From Stenotrophomonas sp. (GTDB lineage Bacteria; Pseudomonadota; Gammaproteobacteria; Xanthomonadales; Xanthomonadaceae): a stretch of 13,364 bases of DNA. A model generated the notes under the pieces. The model was not told the DNA's origin and did not search any database. It saw nothing but the letters and a program-made list of their open reading frames with translations. Location: the NCBI GenBank assembly GCA_003248565.1, contig QFOV01000071.1, positions 1 through 13,364 of the forward strand, written 5' to 3'. The position numbers were made by a program, and so were the translations under genes. This document shows, piece after piece, positions 1-7,605 of this stretch; positions within the stretch are counted from its first letter, which is position 1, and each line of letters opens with the position of its first letter.

Positions 1-655
<655 letters not shown>

Positions 656-659
<4 letters not shown>

Positions 660-739
660 GCCGCACCGCCGGTCAATAGCGAGGCTGTGGCGCGATAGAG
701 GAACGAGGCTTGGCGGGGGATCAGGCTGACTTCATGCAT
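656..739 (-). other. Possible 27-aa leader ORF overlapping the mutL start
   Basis: An ATG at 739 opens a 27-codon frame (MHEVSLIPRQ... ending LLTGGAA). Its TGA at 658-656 overlaps the mutL ATG at 659-657 as ATGA, the usual form of translational coupling. mutL itself lacks a clear ribosome binding site, which makes coupling conceivable. Against it, this ORF has no Shine-Dalgarno either and no recognisable homology. It may be chance in a high-GC leader. Confidence 0.2.
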
Positions 740-789
740 GCCGACGATGATAGCCGAGCATGGGCCGAACACCGCGATCAGAGCGCCAA

Positions 790-836
790 TCCCTTCTCCC
801 TTCGGGAGAAGGTGCCCCGAAGGGGCGGATGAGGGT
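790..836 (-). repeat. REP-like double-hairpin repeat, copy 1
   Basis: There are two adjacent stem-loops. A 9-bp stem (792-800 with 804-812) has a TTC loop. A 5-bp stem GCCCC/GGGGC (814-818 with 822-826) has a GAA loop. Read on the minus strand it starts CCCTCATCCGCCCC and runs into the larger hairpin. I recall this as a common intergenic repeat in Xanthomonadaceae genomes. It forms an inverted pair with the copy at 913-948. Confidence 0.65.
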
Positions 837-912
837 ACGCCTGCTGACAATGTGAGATTTCAGCAGAAAAGCCGGACAAGGACTGGTAGTTCATCGATCC
901 TTACTTCGCCCC

Positions 913-948
913 ACCCTCACCCCAACCCCTCTCCCGCAGGGAGAGGGA
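913..948 (+). repeat. REP-like hairpin repeat, copy 2, inverted relative to copy 1
   Basis: A 9-bp perfect stem, CCCTCTCCC (927-935) with GGGAGAGGG (939-947), has a GCA loop. It is preceded on the plus strand by CCCTCACCCCAA, which mirrors the CCCTCATCCG lead-in of copy 1 on the other strand. It sits 20 bp beyond the amiC stop, so its RNA hairpin would form in the amiC 3' end. There is no U-run, so it is not a classical terminator. Confidence 0.6.
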
Positions 949-966
949 CTTCAAACAAGCGCAGTC

Positions 967-2577
967 TTACTTGCTACCACCCGCAACGGTGCCAGCGGCA
1001 GCATCCATCTCGGCCTGGGCGCGGGCGGCGAACAAGGTGCCCGGCGGTGGCTGACGACTGAAGAAGGTGTGCACGCCATCGAGCACGGCACCGGCGATGC
1101 GGCGCTGGTAGGCCGGATCAATCAGGCGGCGCTCTTCATCCGGGTTGGAGATGAACGCGGTTTCGACCAGCATTGCCGGCATGTCGGAGGTGCGCAGCAC
1201 GGCGAAGTTGGCCCGCTCAAGGTTGGGCTTGTGGTTGTTGCCGATACGCTTGAGGCCGCCGAGCACGTGCCCGGCCGCGTCTTCCGACGCCTTCATGTTG
1301 CCGCTCTGGGCCAGATCCAGCAGTACGTTGGCCAAGGTGCCTTCGGTACGGCTGAGGCTGACGCCACCAATCAGGTCGGCGGCGTTTTCCTTGTCCGCCA
1401 GCCAACGCGCACGCTGCGAGGACGCACCCTTGGTCGACAGCACATAGACCGAAGAACCCGTCGCTGAGCGATTCTCGGCCGCATCGGCGTGGATCGAGAT
1501 GAAGATGTCAGCCCTGGCCGCACGTGCACGCTGGGCGCGCATCGGCAGCGGGATGAACACGTCGGTGTCGCGGGTCAGGAACGCGCGCAGGCCCGGCGTT
1601 GCATTGACCTGGCGGGCAAGTTCACGTGCAACCGCCAACGTCACGTCCTTCTCCCGCTTGCCAGTGGGGCCGACGGCACCCGGATCCTGGCCACCGTGGC
1701 CCGGATCGATGGCAACCACCAGATTGCGCATGCCCGGCGCCATCCGAATTCGTGACGCGTCACTTGGCATGACCGGGCGCGGCGCAGGCGTCTGCGCTGC
1801 AGCGACCGGTGCGGCAGCCGCAGGTGCCGCAGCAGCCGGACTTGCCACGATCGGAGTGGGCACGCCGGTAGCGATGGTGGTGCGGACCGGGGTGCCCTGC
1901 CCATTGAGGATCGCAGCCGGTGAAGATGTCGAAGCGGCAACCGGCGTATTGCCGCTGCTGGCGACGACGGTCGTCGCGCCTGCAGCTGCCGGACCTGGAG
2001 TCGCCTGGACCGGCACCGGTGGCGGTGTGATCGCCTGTTGACGCACCGCAGCGGTCAATGCAGCGGTGGCGCGGGCGGCTTCGGCACGTGCCTGCTCTGG
2101 ATTCACCACGGGAGCGGCAGCGGGCACCAGCGCTGGCGAGCTTGCGCTGGGCGCGGCAGCAACAGCTGCCCGCGGCGCGGTTTCACCCGGCCATTCGATC
2201 AGCAACTTGGATTCGGCGCCCTGCCCCTGCATCTGCGGCTTGAAGGCAGCCACGGATTCGGCCAGGTCGAACACGATGCGGAAGGTACCGGGGACCGGGT
2301 TCCCGGTGCGCACGGCGGTGACCACACCTGCAGGTGCAGGCAGCTTGAGGCCGCGCACGCCGGTGGATTCGGGGAAATCGATGACCAGACGGTTGGGGCC
2401 GGCCAGGCTGATGGTCTTGTAGCTGCCACCACCAGCGAGCTGGATCTCGGCGCGGGTGCCGGTTGCGCCAGCGCTCAAACCGAGCCCACGGACCTCACCG
2501 GCCCACGCGGAAGCGCTGGCCAGGCACAGGCCGGCAACGGCGACAGACAATGCGAACAGGCGGTTTCCCGTAGTCAT
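967..2577 (-). CDS. amiC: N-acetylmuramoyl-L-alanine amidase (AmiC/AmiB type), periplasmic
   Basis: This zinc amidase cleaves the bond between N-acetylmuramic acid and the stem peptide, splitting septal peptidoglycan during daughter-cell separation. It has a signal peptide (residues 1-26, cleavage after AWA), then an AMIN domain (about 30-125) that targets such enzymes to the septum or wall. A long Ala/Pro/Val-rich linker follows (about 130-285), then the Amidase_3 catalytic domain (about 288-510). Zinc/catalytic residues are visible: H294 in DPGHGG, E309 in KREKD, H363 in SIHAD and E472 in VETAFISN. No LysM domain follows. The ATG at 2577 is preferred; the frame also has a TTG at 2589, but that is inside a leader ORF and badly placed for ribosome binding. 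Members of this family are activated by LytM-factors such as EnvC or NlpD, which are not in the window. It lies between tsaE and mutL, as amiB does in E. coli, so the symbol could equally be amiB. Confidence 0.96.
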   Translation of the reverse strand: MTTGNRLFALSVAVAGLCLASASAWAGEVRGLGLSAGATGTRAEIQLAGGGSYKTISLAGPNRLVIDFPESTGVRGLKLPAPAGVVTAVRTGNPVPGTFRIVFDLAESVAAFKPQMQGQGAESKLLIEWPGETAPRAAVAAAPSASSPALVPAAAPVVNPEQARAEAARATAALTAAVRQQAITPPPVPVQATPGPAAAGATTVVASSGNTPVAASTSSPAAILNGQGTPVRTTIATGVPTPIVASPAAAAPAAAAPVAAAQTPAPRPVMPSDASRIRMAPGMRNLVVAIDPGHGGQDPGAVGPTGKREKDVTLAVARELARQVNATPGLRAFLTRDTDVFIPLPMRAQRARAARADIFISIHADAAENRSATGSSVYVLSTKGASSQRARWLADKENAADLIGGVSLSRTEGTLANVLLDLAQSGNMKASEDAAGHVLGGLKRIGNNHKPNLERANFAVLRTSDMPAMLVETAFISNPDEERRLIDPAYQRRIAGAVLDGVHTFFSRQPPPGTLFAARAQAEMDAAAGTVAGGSK

Positions 2578-2585
2578 GGGCGGAT

Positions 2586-2615
2586 TCAATCACCGGATTT
2601 CGGTAATTGCAACAT
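2586..2615 (-). promoter_or_regulatory. Nine-codon leader ORF with strong ribosome binding site upstream of amiC
   Basis: On the minus strand AAGGGA is followed after 5 nt by an ATG at 2615. This opens the tiny frame MLQLPKSGD ending in TGA at 2588-2586. The stop is 8 nt before the amiC ATG (2577), in a different frame. amiC has only a poor Shine-Dalgarno of its own, so ribosomes ending here could feed amiC. This is inferred from spacing only. Confidence 0.35.
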
Positions 2616-2657
2616 TTTTTCCCTTAATAATCCGCAACCTGCCGTAACTTCCTGTTG

Positions 2658-3146
2658 TTACAGGGCAGAAAGCCCCTGCAAGTGTTGCGTTTTGCGCAAC
2701 CGCTGCAGCCAGGCCTCACCGGTCGGGCTATATGCCTGCAGCCGCGCACGGCGGCCATGGCCGTCGATCTCCAGCGCCACCACCAGGTCCAACGGCGGCA
2801 ATCCGCCAGCCCCGCGCTCGGGCCATTCGATCAGCCACAGGTCGGCGCTGGCATCGTCCAGCCCCAGGAAATCCAGCTCACCGGCGTTGCCGATCCGGTA
2901 CAGGTCCAGATGCCAGGCTTCGCCGGCATCCAGCGGATAGCGCTCGATCAAGGTGTAGGTCGGGCTGCGGATCGGCCCCTGCACGCCCAGCGCGCGCAGC
3001 AGGGCCCGGGCCAAGGTGGATTTCCCGGCGCCAAGATCACCTTGCAGGTGAACCACCGCCTGCGCGGGCCGGGTCTGTGCCAAGGCCTGACCCAGCAGGT
3101 CGGTGCTCTCGGCGTGGGGCAAAGACAATTCGATCATGGGACACAT
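2658..3146 (-). CDS. tsaE: tRNA threonylcarbamoyladenosine biosynthesis ATPase TsaE
   Basis: TsaE is the small P-loop ATPase that works with TsaB and TsaD to place the threonylcarbamoyl group on A37 of ANN-decoding tRNAs (t6A). The 162-aa product has the family length. Walker A is GDLGAGKST, with K42 and S43. It is followed by the conserved SPTYTLIERY segment (about 60-69), LDLYRI, and the late IEWPERG motif. The start at 3146 makes a TAATG junction with the nnr stop (one-base overlap), which implies translational coupling; a second in-frame ATG at 3137 would shorten it by three residues. amiC follows after about 80 bp. The partners tsaB and tsaD are not in the window. Confidence 0.96.
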   Translation of the reverse strand: MCPMIELSLPHAESTDLLGQALAQTRPAQAVVHLQGDLGAGKSTLARALLRALGVQGPIRSPTYTLIERYPLDAGEAWHLDLYRIGNAGELDFLGLDDASADLWLIEWPERGAGGLPPLDLVVALEIDGHGRRARLQAYSPTGEAWLQRLRKTQHLQGLSAL

Positions 3147-4618
3147 TATGGATTGGCCAGCGCCCGCAGGTGCGGCAATAGATCGCGCGGCAACAGCCCG
3201 CGCTCACCTTCGGCAGCCGCCGCATCGCCGGCCAGGCTGTGCAGCAAGGCGCCGGTGCTGGCTGCATCAAACAGCGACAGGCCCTGCGCCAACACGGCGG
3301 CGATGGCGCCGGTCAGCAGATCGCCCATGCCGCCGACCGCCATGCCAGGATTTCCCGCGGCAATCACCCGCGGCAGCTGCCCGGGCGCGGCGATCACCGT
3401 ACCGGCGCCCTTCAGCACCACCACTGCCGCATGGCGCGCTGCCAAGGCATGCGCTGCAGCAAAACGATCACGCTGGATGCTGGCGGTATCGGTACCAAGC
3501 AGGCGCGCGGCCTCGCCCGGGTGCGGGGTGAGAATCGCCTGCGGCAGCGGCCGCGGCTCAGCGGCCAGCAGATTCAAACCATCGGCATCCAGCACCAGCG
3601 GCTTGCCGCTGCCCAGCACCGCCGACCACAAGGCATGCGCCCAATCATCCTGGCCCAGTCCGGGCCCAAGCGCGATGACAGTGGCGCGTGCCAGCAATGG
3701 CGCGAAAACCTCGGAACTATCGACGGCGTGCACCATCGCTTCGGGACAACGCGCCAACAACGGCGCCACATGCAGCGCGCGGGTTGCAACGCTGCATAGA
3801 CCGGCACCACTGCGCAGCGCAGCCTCGGCTGCAAGCATCACCGCGCCGCCACTGCCATGGTTGCCGCCGACGCACAGCACATGCCCGGATTCGCCTTTAT
3901 GGGTATTGAGCCGACGCGGCGACAGCATCCTCGGCAACTGCGGCCTGGCCCAGCGCAGTGCGCTCGCACTGACACCCTCAAAGGCGACAGCCGGCACCTC
4001 CAGATCAGCCAGCAGGCGCTGCCCAGCGTGCTCCAGCGCCGCACCGGTGTGCAGTCCCTGATGCGGCACGATGAACTGCAATACCCGCGCCGCACGCACC
4101 GCGGCGCCCATTACGTTACCGCTGAGCGCATCAACGCCACTGGGCACATCCAGCGCGAACACCGGCGCAGACGCAGCATTCATTGCTGCAATCAGGGCCG
4201 CGTCTTCGGTATCTGGCGCGCGGCTGAAGCCGATGCCATACAACGCATCGATGATCAGATCGGCCTGCTGCAGGCAATGCGGCAAAATCTCAACGTGGCC
4301 GCCAACGGCCAGGTAATCGGTGCAGGCGCGCTGCGCCAAGGCCGTGCGCGGTGACGCCTCCGGCAAGTGCAGCACGCTGACGTCACGTCCTGACTGGCGG
4401 GCGTGACGGGCCAGCACATAGCCGTCGCCGCCGTTGTTGCCGGGCCCGCACACCACCACGATGCGCCGCGCCTGCGGCCAATACTGCAGCGCGGTCTGCC
4501 ACGCAGCGTGGCCGGCGCGCTGCATCAGCAGGTACGCATCACCGCCCAGGGCAGCGGTCGCTTGCCCATCAATCTGGCGGGCAGCGGCGATATCGAACAA
4601 TTCGACGGGCTCTGACAT
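3146..4618 (-). CDS. nnr: Bifunctional NAD(P)H-hydrate epimerase / ADP-dependent NAD(P)H-hydrate dehydratase
   Basis: This cytosolic metabolite-repair enzyme restores hydrated (damaged) NADH and NADPH. The N-terminal epimerase domain (about 1-220) interconverts R and S hydrates; it shows VVVCGPGNNGGDGYVL (54-69) and LDVPSGVDALSGN (156-168). The C-terminal dehydratase domain (about 235-490) is ribokinase-like and uses ADP (ATP in eukaryotes); it shows GNHGSGGA (252-259), LGPGLG, LDADGLNLL, LTPHPGEA, VLKGAGTVIA and the nucleotide-site motif GNPGMAVGGMGDLLTG (422-437). At 490 aa it is the normal two-domain size. The ATG at 4618 has no Shine-Dalgarno but sits about 7 nt beyond a -10-like TAGAAT, so the mRNA may be leaderless. 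It diverges from queG over 23 bp and heads the unit nnr-tsaE-amiC(-mutL). Confidence 0.97.
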   Translation of the reverse strand: MSEPVELFDIAAARQIDGQATAALGGDAYLLMQRAGHAAWQTALQYWPQARRIVVVCGPGNNGGDGYVLARHARQSGRDVSVLHLPEASPRTALAQRACTDYLAVGGHVEILPHCLQQADLIIDALYGIGFSRAPDTEDAALIAAMNAASAPVFALDVPSGVDALSGNVMGAAVRAARVLQFIVPHQGLHTGAALEHAGQRLLADLEVPAVAFEGVSASALRWARPQLPRMLSPRRLNTHKGESGHVLCVGGNHGSGGAVMLAAEAALRSGAGLCSVATRALHVAPLLARCPEAMVHAVDSSEVFAPLLARATVIALGPGLGQDDWAHALWSAVLGSGKPLVLDADGLNLLAAEPRPLPQAILTPHPGEAARLLGTDTASIQRDRFAAAHALAARHAAVVVLKGAGTVIAAPGQLPRVIAAGNPGMAVGGMGDLLTGAIAAVLAQGLSLFDAASTGALLHSLAGDAAAAEGERGLLPRDLLPHLRALANP

Positions 4619-4641
4619 GCCGGCAATTCTATACTTGCGCC
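4619..4641. promoter_or_regulatory. Divergent queG/nnr promoter region predicting leaderless or near-leaderless transcripts
   Basis: Only 23 bp separate the two start codons, and neither gene has a Shine-Dalgarno. TATACT at 4630-4635 (5 of 6 to TATAAT) faces queG and puts +1 at about 4642, the A of its ATG. On the other strand TAGAAT at 4631-4626 (5 of 6) puts +1 at about 4619-4618, the nnr ATG. The -35 regions would lie inside the opposite gene; none matches well at 17 bp spacing. CTGACA at 4612-4617 is too close to serve queG. Confidence 0.45.
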
Positions 4642-5724
4642 ATGTCTGAAGCCGTTACCGCCGCAAATCCGGCGCAGTTGTCGCTGCGCATCCGCCAGCT
4701 TGCCCGTGAGGCGGGCTTCCAGCGCTGCGGGGTCAGCGGCATCGAGCTGGGCGAGGATGAAGCGCACCTGGCCGACTGGCTGGGCAAAGGCCTGTACGGG
4801 ACGATGGAATGGATGGCGCGCCACGGCACCTTGCGGGCACGCCCACAGGAACTGCTGCCCGGCACGCTGCGGGTGATCTCGGTCGGCCTGGATTACGGCC
4901 ACAAGGACGATGCCGAAGCCTGGGCAACCTTGAATGATGGAGAGCGCGCCTATGTGGCGCGCTACGCTTTGGGCCGCGATTACCACAAGCTGATGCGCAA
5001 CCGCCTGCAGAAGCTGGCCGAACGCATCGCCGGCGAGATCGGTCAGTTCGGCTACCGGGTCTTCGTCGACTCCGCTCCTGTGCTGGAGCGCGCACTCGCG
5101 CGCAATGCCGGGCTGGGCTGGATCGGCAAACACACCTGCCTGATCGACCGCAACGGCGGCTCCTGGTTCTTCCTCGGCGAGATCTACGTTGACCTGCCAT
5201 TGCCGGTGGATGTGCCGGCCACCGCGCATTGCGGCAGCTGCACGCGCTGCATCGATGTCTGCCCCACTGCCGCCATCATCGCCCCGCACCGGCTGGATGC
5301 ACGCCGCTGCATTTCCTATCTGACCATCGAGCATGAAGGCGCGATTCCGCTGGAAATGCGCCCGCTGATGGGCAACCGCATCTATGGCTGCGATGACTGC
5401 CAGCTGGTGTGCCCGTGGAACAAGTTCGCCCGGCGCACCGACGAGCCGGACTTCCGCGCCCGCAACAATCTGGATACCGCCACCCTGCCCGAGCTGTTTG
5501 CCTGGGAAGAGGACGAGTTCCTGCGCCGCACGGAAGGCAGCCCGATCCGCCGCAGCGGCCATGAGCGTTGGCTGCGCAATATTGCCGTGGCGCTGGGCAA
5601 TGCAACACCTTCTGCTGCCGCGCAGAACGCACTGCTGAGTCGTCAGTCGCACGCTTCCGAAGTGGTGCGTGAGCATGTGCAATGGGCCCTGCAGCGGCAT
5701 GCTGACGCGGCGCAGAAGCGTTAG
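4642..5724 (+). CDS. queG: Epoxyqueuosine reductase QueG
   Basis: This cobalamin- and Fe-S-dependent enzyme reduces epoxyqueuosine to queuosine at the wobble base of GUN-anticodon tRNAs. Two 4Fe-4S clusters are visible. The first motif is CGSCTRCIDVCP (C197, C200, C203, C207). The second set is C223 (RRCISYL) plus GCDDCQLVCPW (C250, C253, C257). The conserved FVDSAPVLER segment carries D143, the expected catalytic acid. A C-terminal HEAT-like piece (HERWLRNIAVALGNA) is present. At 360 aa it is close to the E. coli length. The ATG at 4642 gives MSEAVTAANPAQLSLRIRQL, and it matches a predicted transcription start. In E. coli queG also diverges from nnr. The plus-strand substrate tRNAs are not here; tRNA-Phe(GAA) at the window end is not a queuosine tRNA. 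Confidence 0.97.
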   Translation: MSEAVTAANPAQLSLRIRQLAREAGFQRCGVSGIELGEDEAHLADWLGKGLYGTMEWMARHGTLRARPQELLPGTLRVISVGLDYGHKDDAEAWATLNDGERAYVARYALGRDYHKLMRNRLQKLAERIAGEIGQFGYRVFVDSAPVLERALARNAGLGWIGKHTCLIDRNGGSWFFLGEIYVDLPLPVDVPATAHCGSCTRCIDVCPTAAIIAPHRLDARRCISYLTIEHEGAIPLEMRPLMGNRIYGCDDCQLVCPWNKFARRTDEPDFRARNNLDTATLPELFAWEEDEFLRRTEGSPIRRSGHERWLRNIAVALGNATPSAAAQNALLSRQSHASEVVREHVQWALQRHADAAQKR

Positions 5725-5763
5725 CCCCCCTTCGATTCCAACATCACTCCCCGCAATCGCCAC

Positions 5764-5768
5764 AAGGA
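5764..5768 (+). promoter_or_regulatory. Ribosome binding site of the small gene at 5775
   Basis: AAGGA lies 6 nt before the ATG at 5775. It is one of the few good Shine-Dalgarno matches in this window and supports that the small unknown gene is translated from this start. Confidence 0.6.
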
Positions 5769-5774
5769 ATGTGA

Positions 5775-6149
5775 ATGAGCAACGAACTATTGCCCACCCC
5801 CTGCGCCATCGCGCCTGAGGACAAGCGCCGCCAAGCCCAACTGGTCGGCGACGACCTGCTTCGCCACTACGGCAAGCGCAACTTCTACTCGGTGCAACAG
5901 GTGCGCGACGCCAACCGGCGCAGCAAGATCAACATCGATCTCGAATGTTGGTCACACGCCCTGTTCAACACCCATTCCGACTTTGACCAGTTACATGCAG
6001 CCAGTGGTGAAGCCTGCGACTACGCCGCAATGAAAGCAGAAATGCTGCGCTCGATGGCGACCGACAGTAGCTCGAGCTGGTTTGATTTCGACCTGTCCTG
6101 GCTGGATTTCCCCGATCTGGACATCTCCCTGTTCGATTTCTTCGACTAG
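5775..6149 (+). CDS. Uncharacterised 124-aa protein with Asp/aromatic C-terminal tail
   Basis: I do not recognise a characterised family; it faintly resembles small DUF-type proteins of Xanthomonadaceae (possibly DUF6559), from memory only. Residues 12-97 look like a folded, mostly helical domain with the segments LVGDDLLRHYGKRNFYSVQQVRDANRR, CWSHALF and HAASGEACDYAAMKAEM. After a serine run (98-101) the last 23 residues alternate acid and bulky hydrophobic residues (WFDFDLSWLDFPDLDISLF, then DFFD): seven Asp and eight Trp/Phe. There is no signal peptide and no membrane segment in the usual sense. The start is backed by AAGGA 6 nt upstream. It lies 50 bp after queG and 85 bp before xseA, all plus strand. 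Function unknown. Coding is likely because of the RBS and the protein-like composition. Confidence 0.82.
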   Translation: MSNELLPTPCAIAPEDKRRQAQLVGDDLLRHYGKRNFYSVQQVRDANRRSKINIDLECWSHALFNTHSDFDQLHAASGEACDYAAMKAEMLRSMATDSSSSWFDFDLSWLDFPDLDISLFDFFD

Positions 6150-6180
6150 CACAGTCGCTCCCGTAAGATAGCGGCCGTCA

Positions 6181-6209
6181 GCTCGTCTGCGCCATCGGCG
6201 CGGACGAGC
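6181..6209 (+). promoter_or_regulatory. Strong stem-loop in the xseA leader
   Basis: A nearly perfect hairpin is present. GCTCGTC (6181-6187) pairs with GACGAGC (6203-6209), a T-G wobble follows, then GCGCC (6189-6193) pairs with GGCGC (6197-6201), closing an ATC loop. That is 13 pairs with a 3-nt loop. It ends 25 nt before the xseA ATG. No U-run follows on either strand, so it is not a standard terminator. A weak -10-like TAAGAT at 6164-6169 would start transcription about 5 nt before it, placing the hairpin at the 5' end of the mRNA, where it could stabilise it. The promoter part is speculative. Confidence 0.5.
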
Positions 6210-6234
6210 GTCCCACCGGCATAGCAGTTCAACC

Positions 6235-7605
6235 ATGACCTCCAGCAACGACGTCCTCACCCCCAACCAGCTCAACACCTTGGCGCGCGACCTTCTGGAG
6301 AGCACGTTCCCGATGGTCTGGGTGGAAGGCGAACTGGGCAGTGTCAGCCGGCCCGCCTCCGGGCATCTGTACTTCACCTTGAAGGACGCGCGCGCCCAGG
6401 TGCGTGCAGCGATGTTCAAGCCCAAGAGCCAGTGGCTGAAGTTCCTCCCGCGCGAAGGCATGCGCGTATTGGTGCGTGGCCGGTTGACCCTGTACGAAGC
6501 ACGTGGCGACTACCAGCTGATCCTCGACCACATGGAAGAAGCCGGCGAAGGCGCGCTGCGCCGCGCCTACGACGAACTCAAGGCCCGACTCGAAGCCGAG
6601 GGCCTGTTTGACCCAGCACGCAAGCGTCCGCTGCCAGCACACGTGCGCCGGCTGGCAGTGATCACCTCGCCCAGTGGCGCCGCGGTGCGCGACGTACTGA
6701 GCGTGCTGGAGCGGCGTTTCCCGATGCTGGAAGTCGAGCTGCTGCCGTCGCTGGTACAGGGCGCCACCGCCGCACCGCAGATCACCTCGCTGCTGCGCCA
6801 GGCCGATGCCAGTGGCCGTTACGACGTGATCCTGCTGACCCGCGGCGGTGGTTCACTGGAAGACCTGTGGGCATTCAACGACGAACAGCTGGCGCGTGCA
6901 GTCGCCGCCAGCAACACGCCGGTCGTTTCGGCGGTAGGCCACGAAACCGACTTCAGCCTGAGCGACTTCGCCGCCGATCTGCGCGCACCGACGCCTTCCG
7001 TGGCCGCCGAGCTGCTGGTCCCGGACCAACGCGATCTTGCGCTGCGGGTACGCCGGTTGGCGCAACGCCTGCAACAGCTGCAGGTACACGCTATGAGCCA
7101 GGCCATGCAGCGCGCCGACCGTGCAGCCTTGCGGCTGCAGGCGCATAGCCCGCAGGCACGGCTGAACCTGCTCAAGCATCGACAGGAAGCCGCCTTCGCA
7201 CGCCTGCACGCCACCTGGCAGCAGCAACAGGAACGTCGCGCATCTCGACTCCGCCACGCCGCCACCGTACTGCGCAGCACCCAGCCACAGCGACGCTTGA
7301 ACGCATTGGCCGAGAAGCTGGCAACCCTGGCACCGCGCGCCCATGCGGCGATGGCGCGCCAGTTGCAGCGCGATGCATTGCGTCTGCGCGGCGTCGCCCG
7401 CTCACTGGAAGCGGTGAGCCCCCTGGCTACCGTGGCGCGTGGTTATTCGATCCTGACCACGCTTGAGGACGGCGCCCTTGTCCGCAGCGCCGAGCAGGTC
7501 AAGCCCGGCGAACAGCTGCGCGCCCGTCTGGCCGAAGGCGAGCTGCAATTGAGGGTTGAGCAGATCAGCGCAAAACCAGCGCCCGGCGATTCCACTCAGG
7601 GCTGA
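6235..7605 (+). CDS. xseA: Exodeoxyribonuclease VII large subunit
   Basis: XseA is the catalytic subunit of exonuclease VII, which with several small XseB subunits degrades single-stranded DNA from both ends and acts in repair. The OB-fold DNA-binding domain spans about 10-110 (VWVEGELGSVSRPASGHLYFTLKD). The nuclease core spans about 135-260, with TSPSGAAVRDVL, LLTRGGGSLEDLWAFND, VGHETDFSLSDFAADLRAPTPS. D153, R203, H236 and D239 occupy the places of the essential residues reported for E. coli XseA. A long Arg/Gln/Ala-rich coiled coil follows (about 265-400), then the C-terminal segment with VARGYSIL. 456 aa is full length. The ATG at 6235 has no good Shine-Dalgarno and is preceded by a strong hairpin. 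The 3' end overlaps the convergent hydrolase gene by 10 bp. xseB is not in the window. Confidence 0.97.
   Translation: MTSSNDVLTPNQLNTLARDLLESTFPMVWVEGELGSVSRPASGHLYFTLKDARAQVRAAMFKPKSQWLKFLPREGMRVLVRGRLTLYEARGDYQLILDHMEEAGEGALRRAYDELKARLEAEGLFDPARKRPLPAHVRRLAVITSPSGAAVRDVLSVLERRFPMLEVELLPSLVQGATAAPQITSLLRQADASGRYDVILLTRGGGSLEDLWAFNDEQLARAVAASNTPVVSAVGHETDFSLSDFAADLRAPTPSVAAELLVPDQRDLALRVRRLAQRLQQLQVHAMSQAMQRADRAALRLQAHSPQARLNLLKHRQEAAFARLHATWQQQQERRASRLRHAATVLRSTQPQRRLNALAEKLATLAPRAHAAMARQLQRDALRLRGVARSLEAVSPLATVARGYSILTTLEDGALVRSAEQVKPGEQLRARLAEGELQLRVEQISAKPAPGDSTQG

Larger units (their letters stand above)
660..966. other. 307-bp amiC-mutL intergenic region
   Basis: No convincing full-size gene lies here on either strand. 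The region holds the mutL leader (660-739) and two hairpin repeats in opposite orientation (790-836 and 913-948). Between them is about 75 bp without recognisable structure. No clear sigma-70 promoter for mutL could be identified. The amiC stop codon is at 967-969. Confidence 0.7.

Noticed and set aside
2578..2589. TTG at 2589 as the amiC start
   Set aside because: It would sit 2 nt after the only upstream GGTGA and adds NPP before an otherwise ordinary signal peptide; the ATG at 2577 is the simpler start.
2644..2661. GTAAC / GTTAC inverted repeat at the tsaE stop
   Set aside because: Only 5 bp with an 8-nt loop and no T-run; too weak to call a terminator or operator.
2038..2940. 300-aa plus-strand frame across the amiC 5' part and tsaE 3' part
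   Set aside because: It crosses two real genes and the gap between them in antisense and has no recognisable motif.
2655..4061. 468-aa open frame antisense to tsaE and nnr
   Set aside because: The product is Ala/Ser/Arg/Pro-rich low-complexity sequence typical of shadow frames; both sense genes are complete and conserved.
4525..5763. 412-aa open frame antisense to queG
   Set aside because: High-GC shadow. queG on the other strand has all its cluster cysteines, and the antisense product shows no known family and starts in intergenic sequence without a ribosome binding site.
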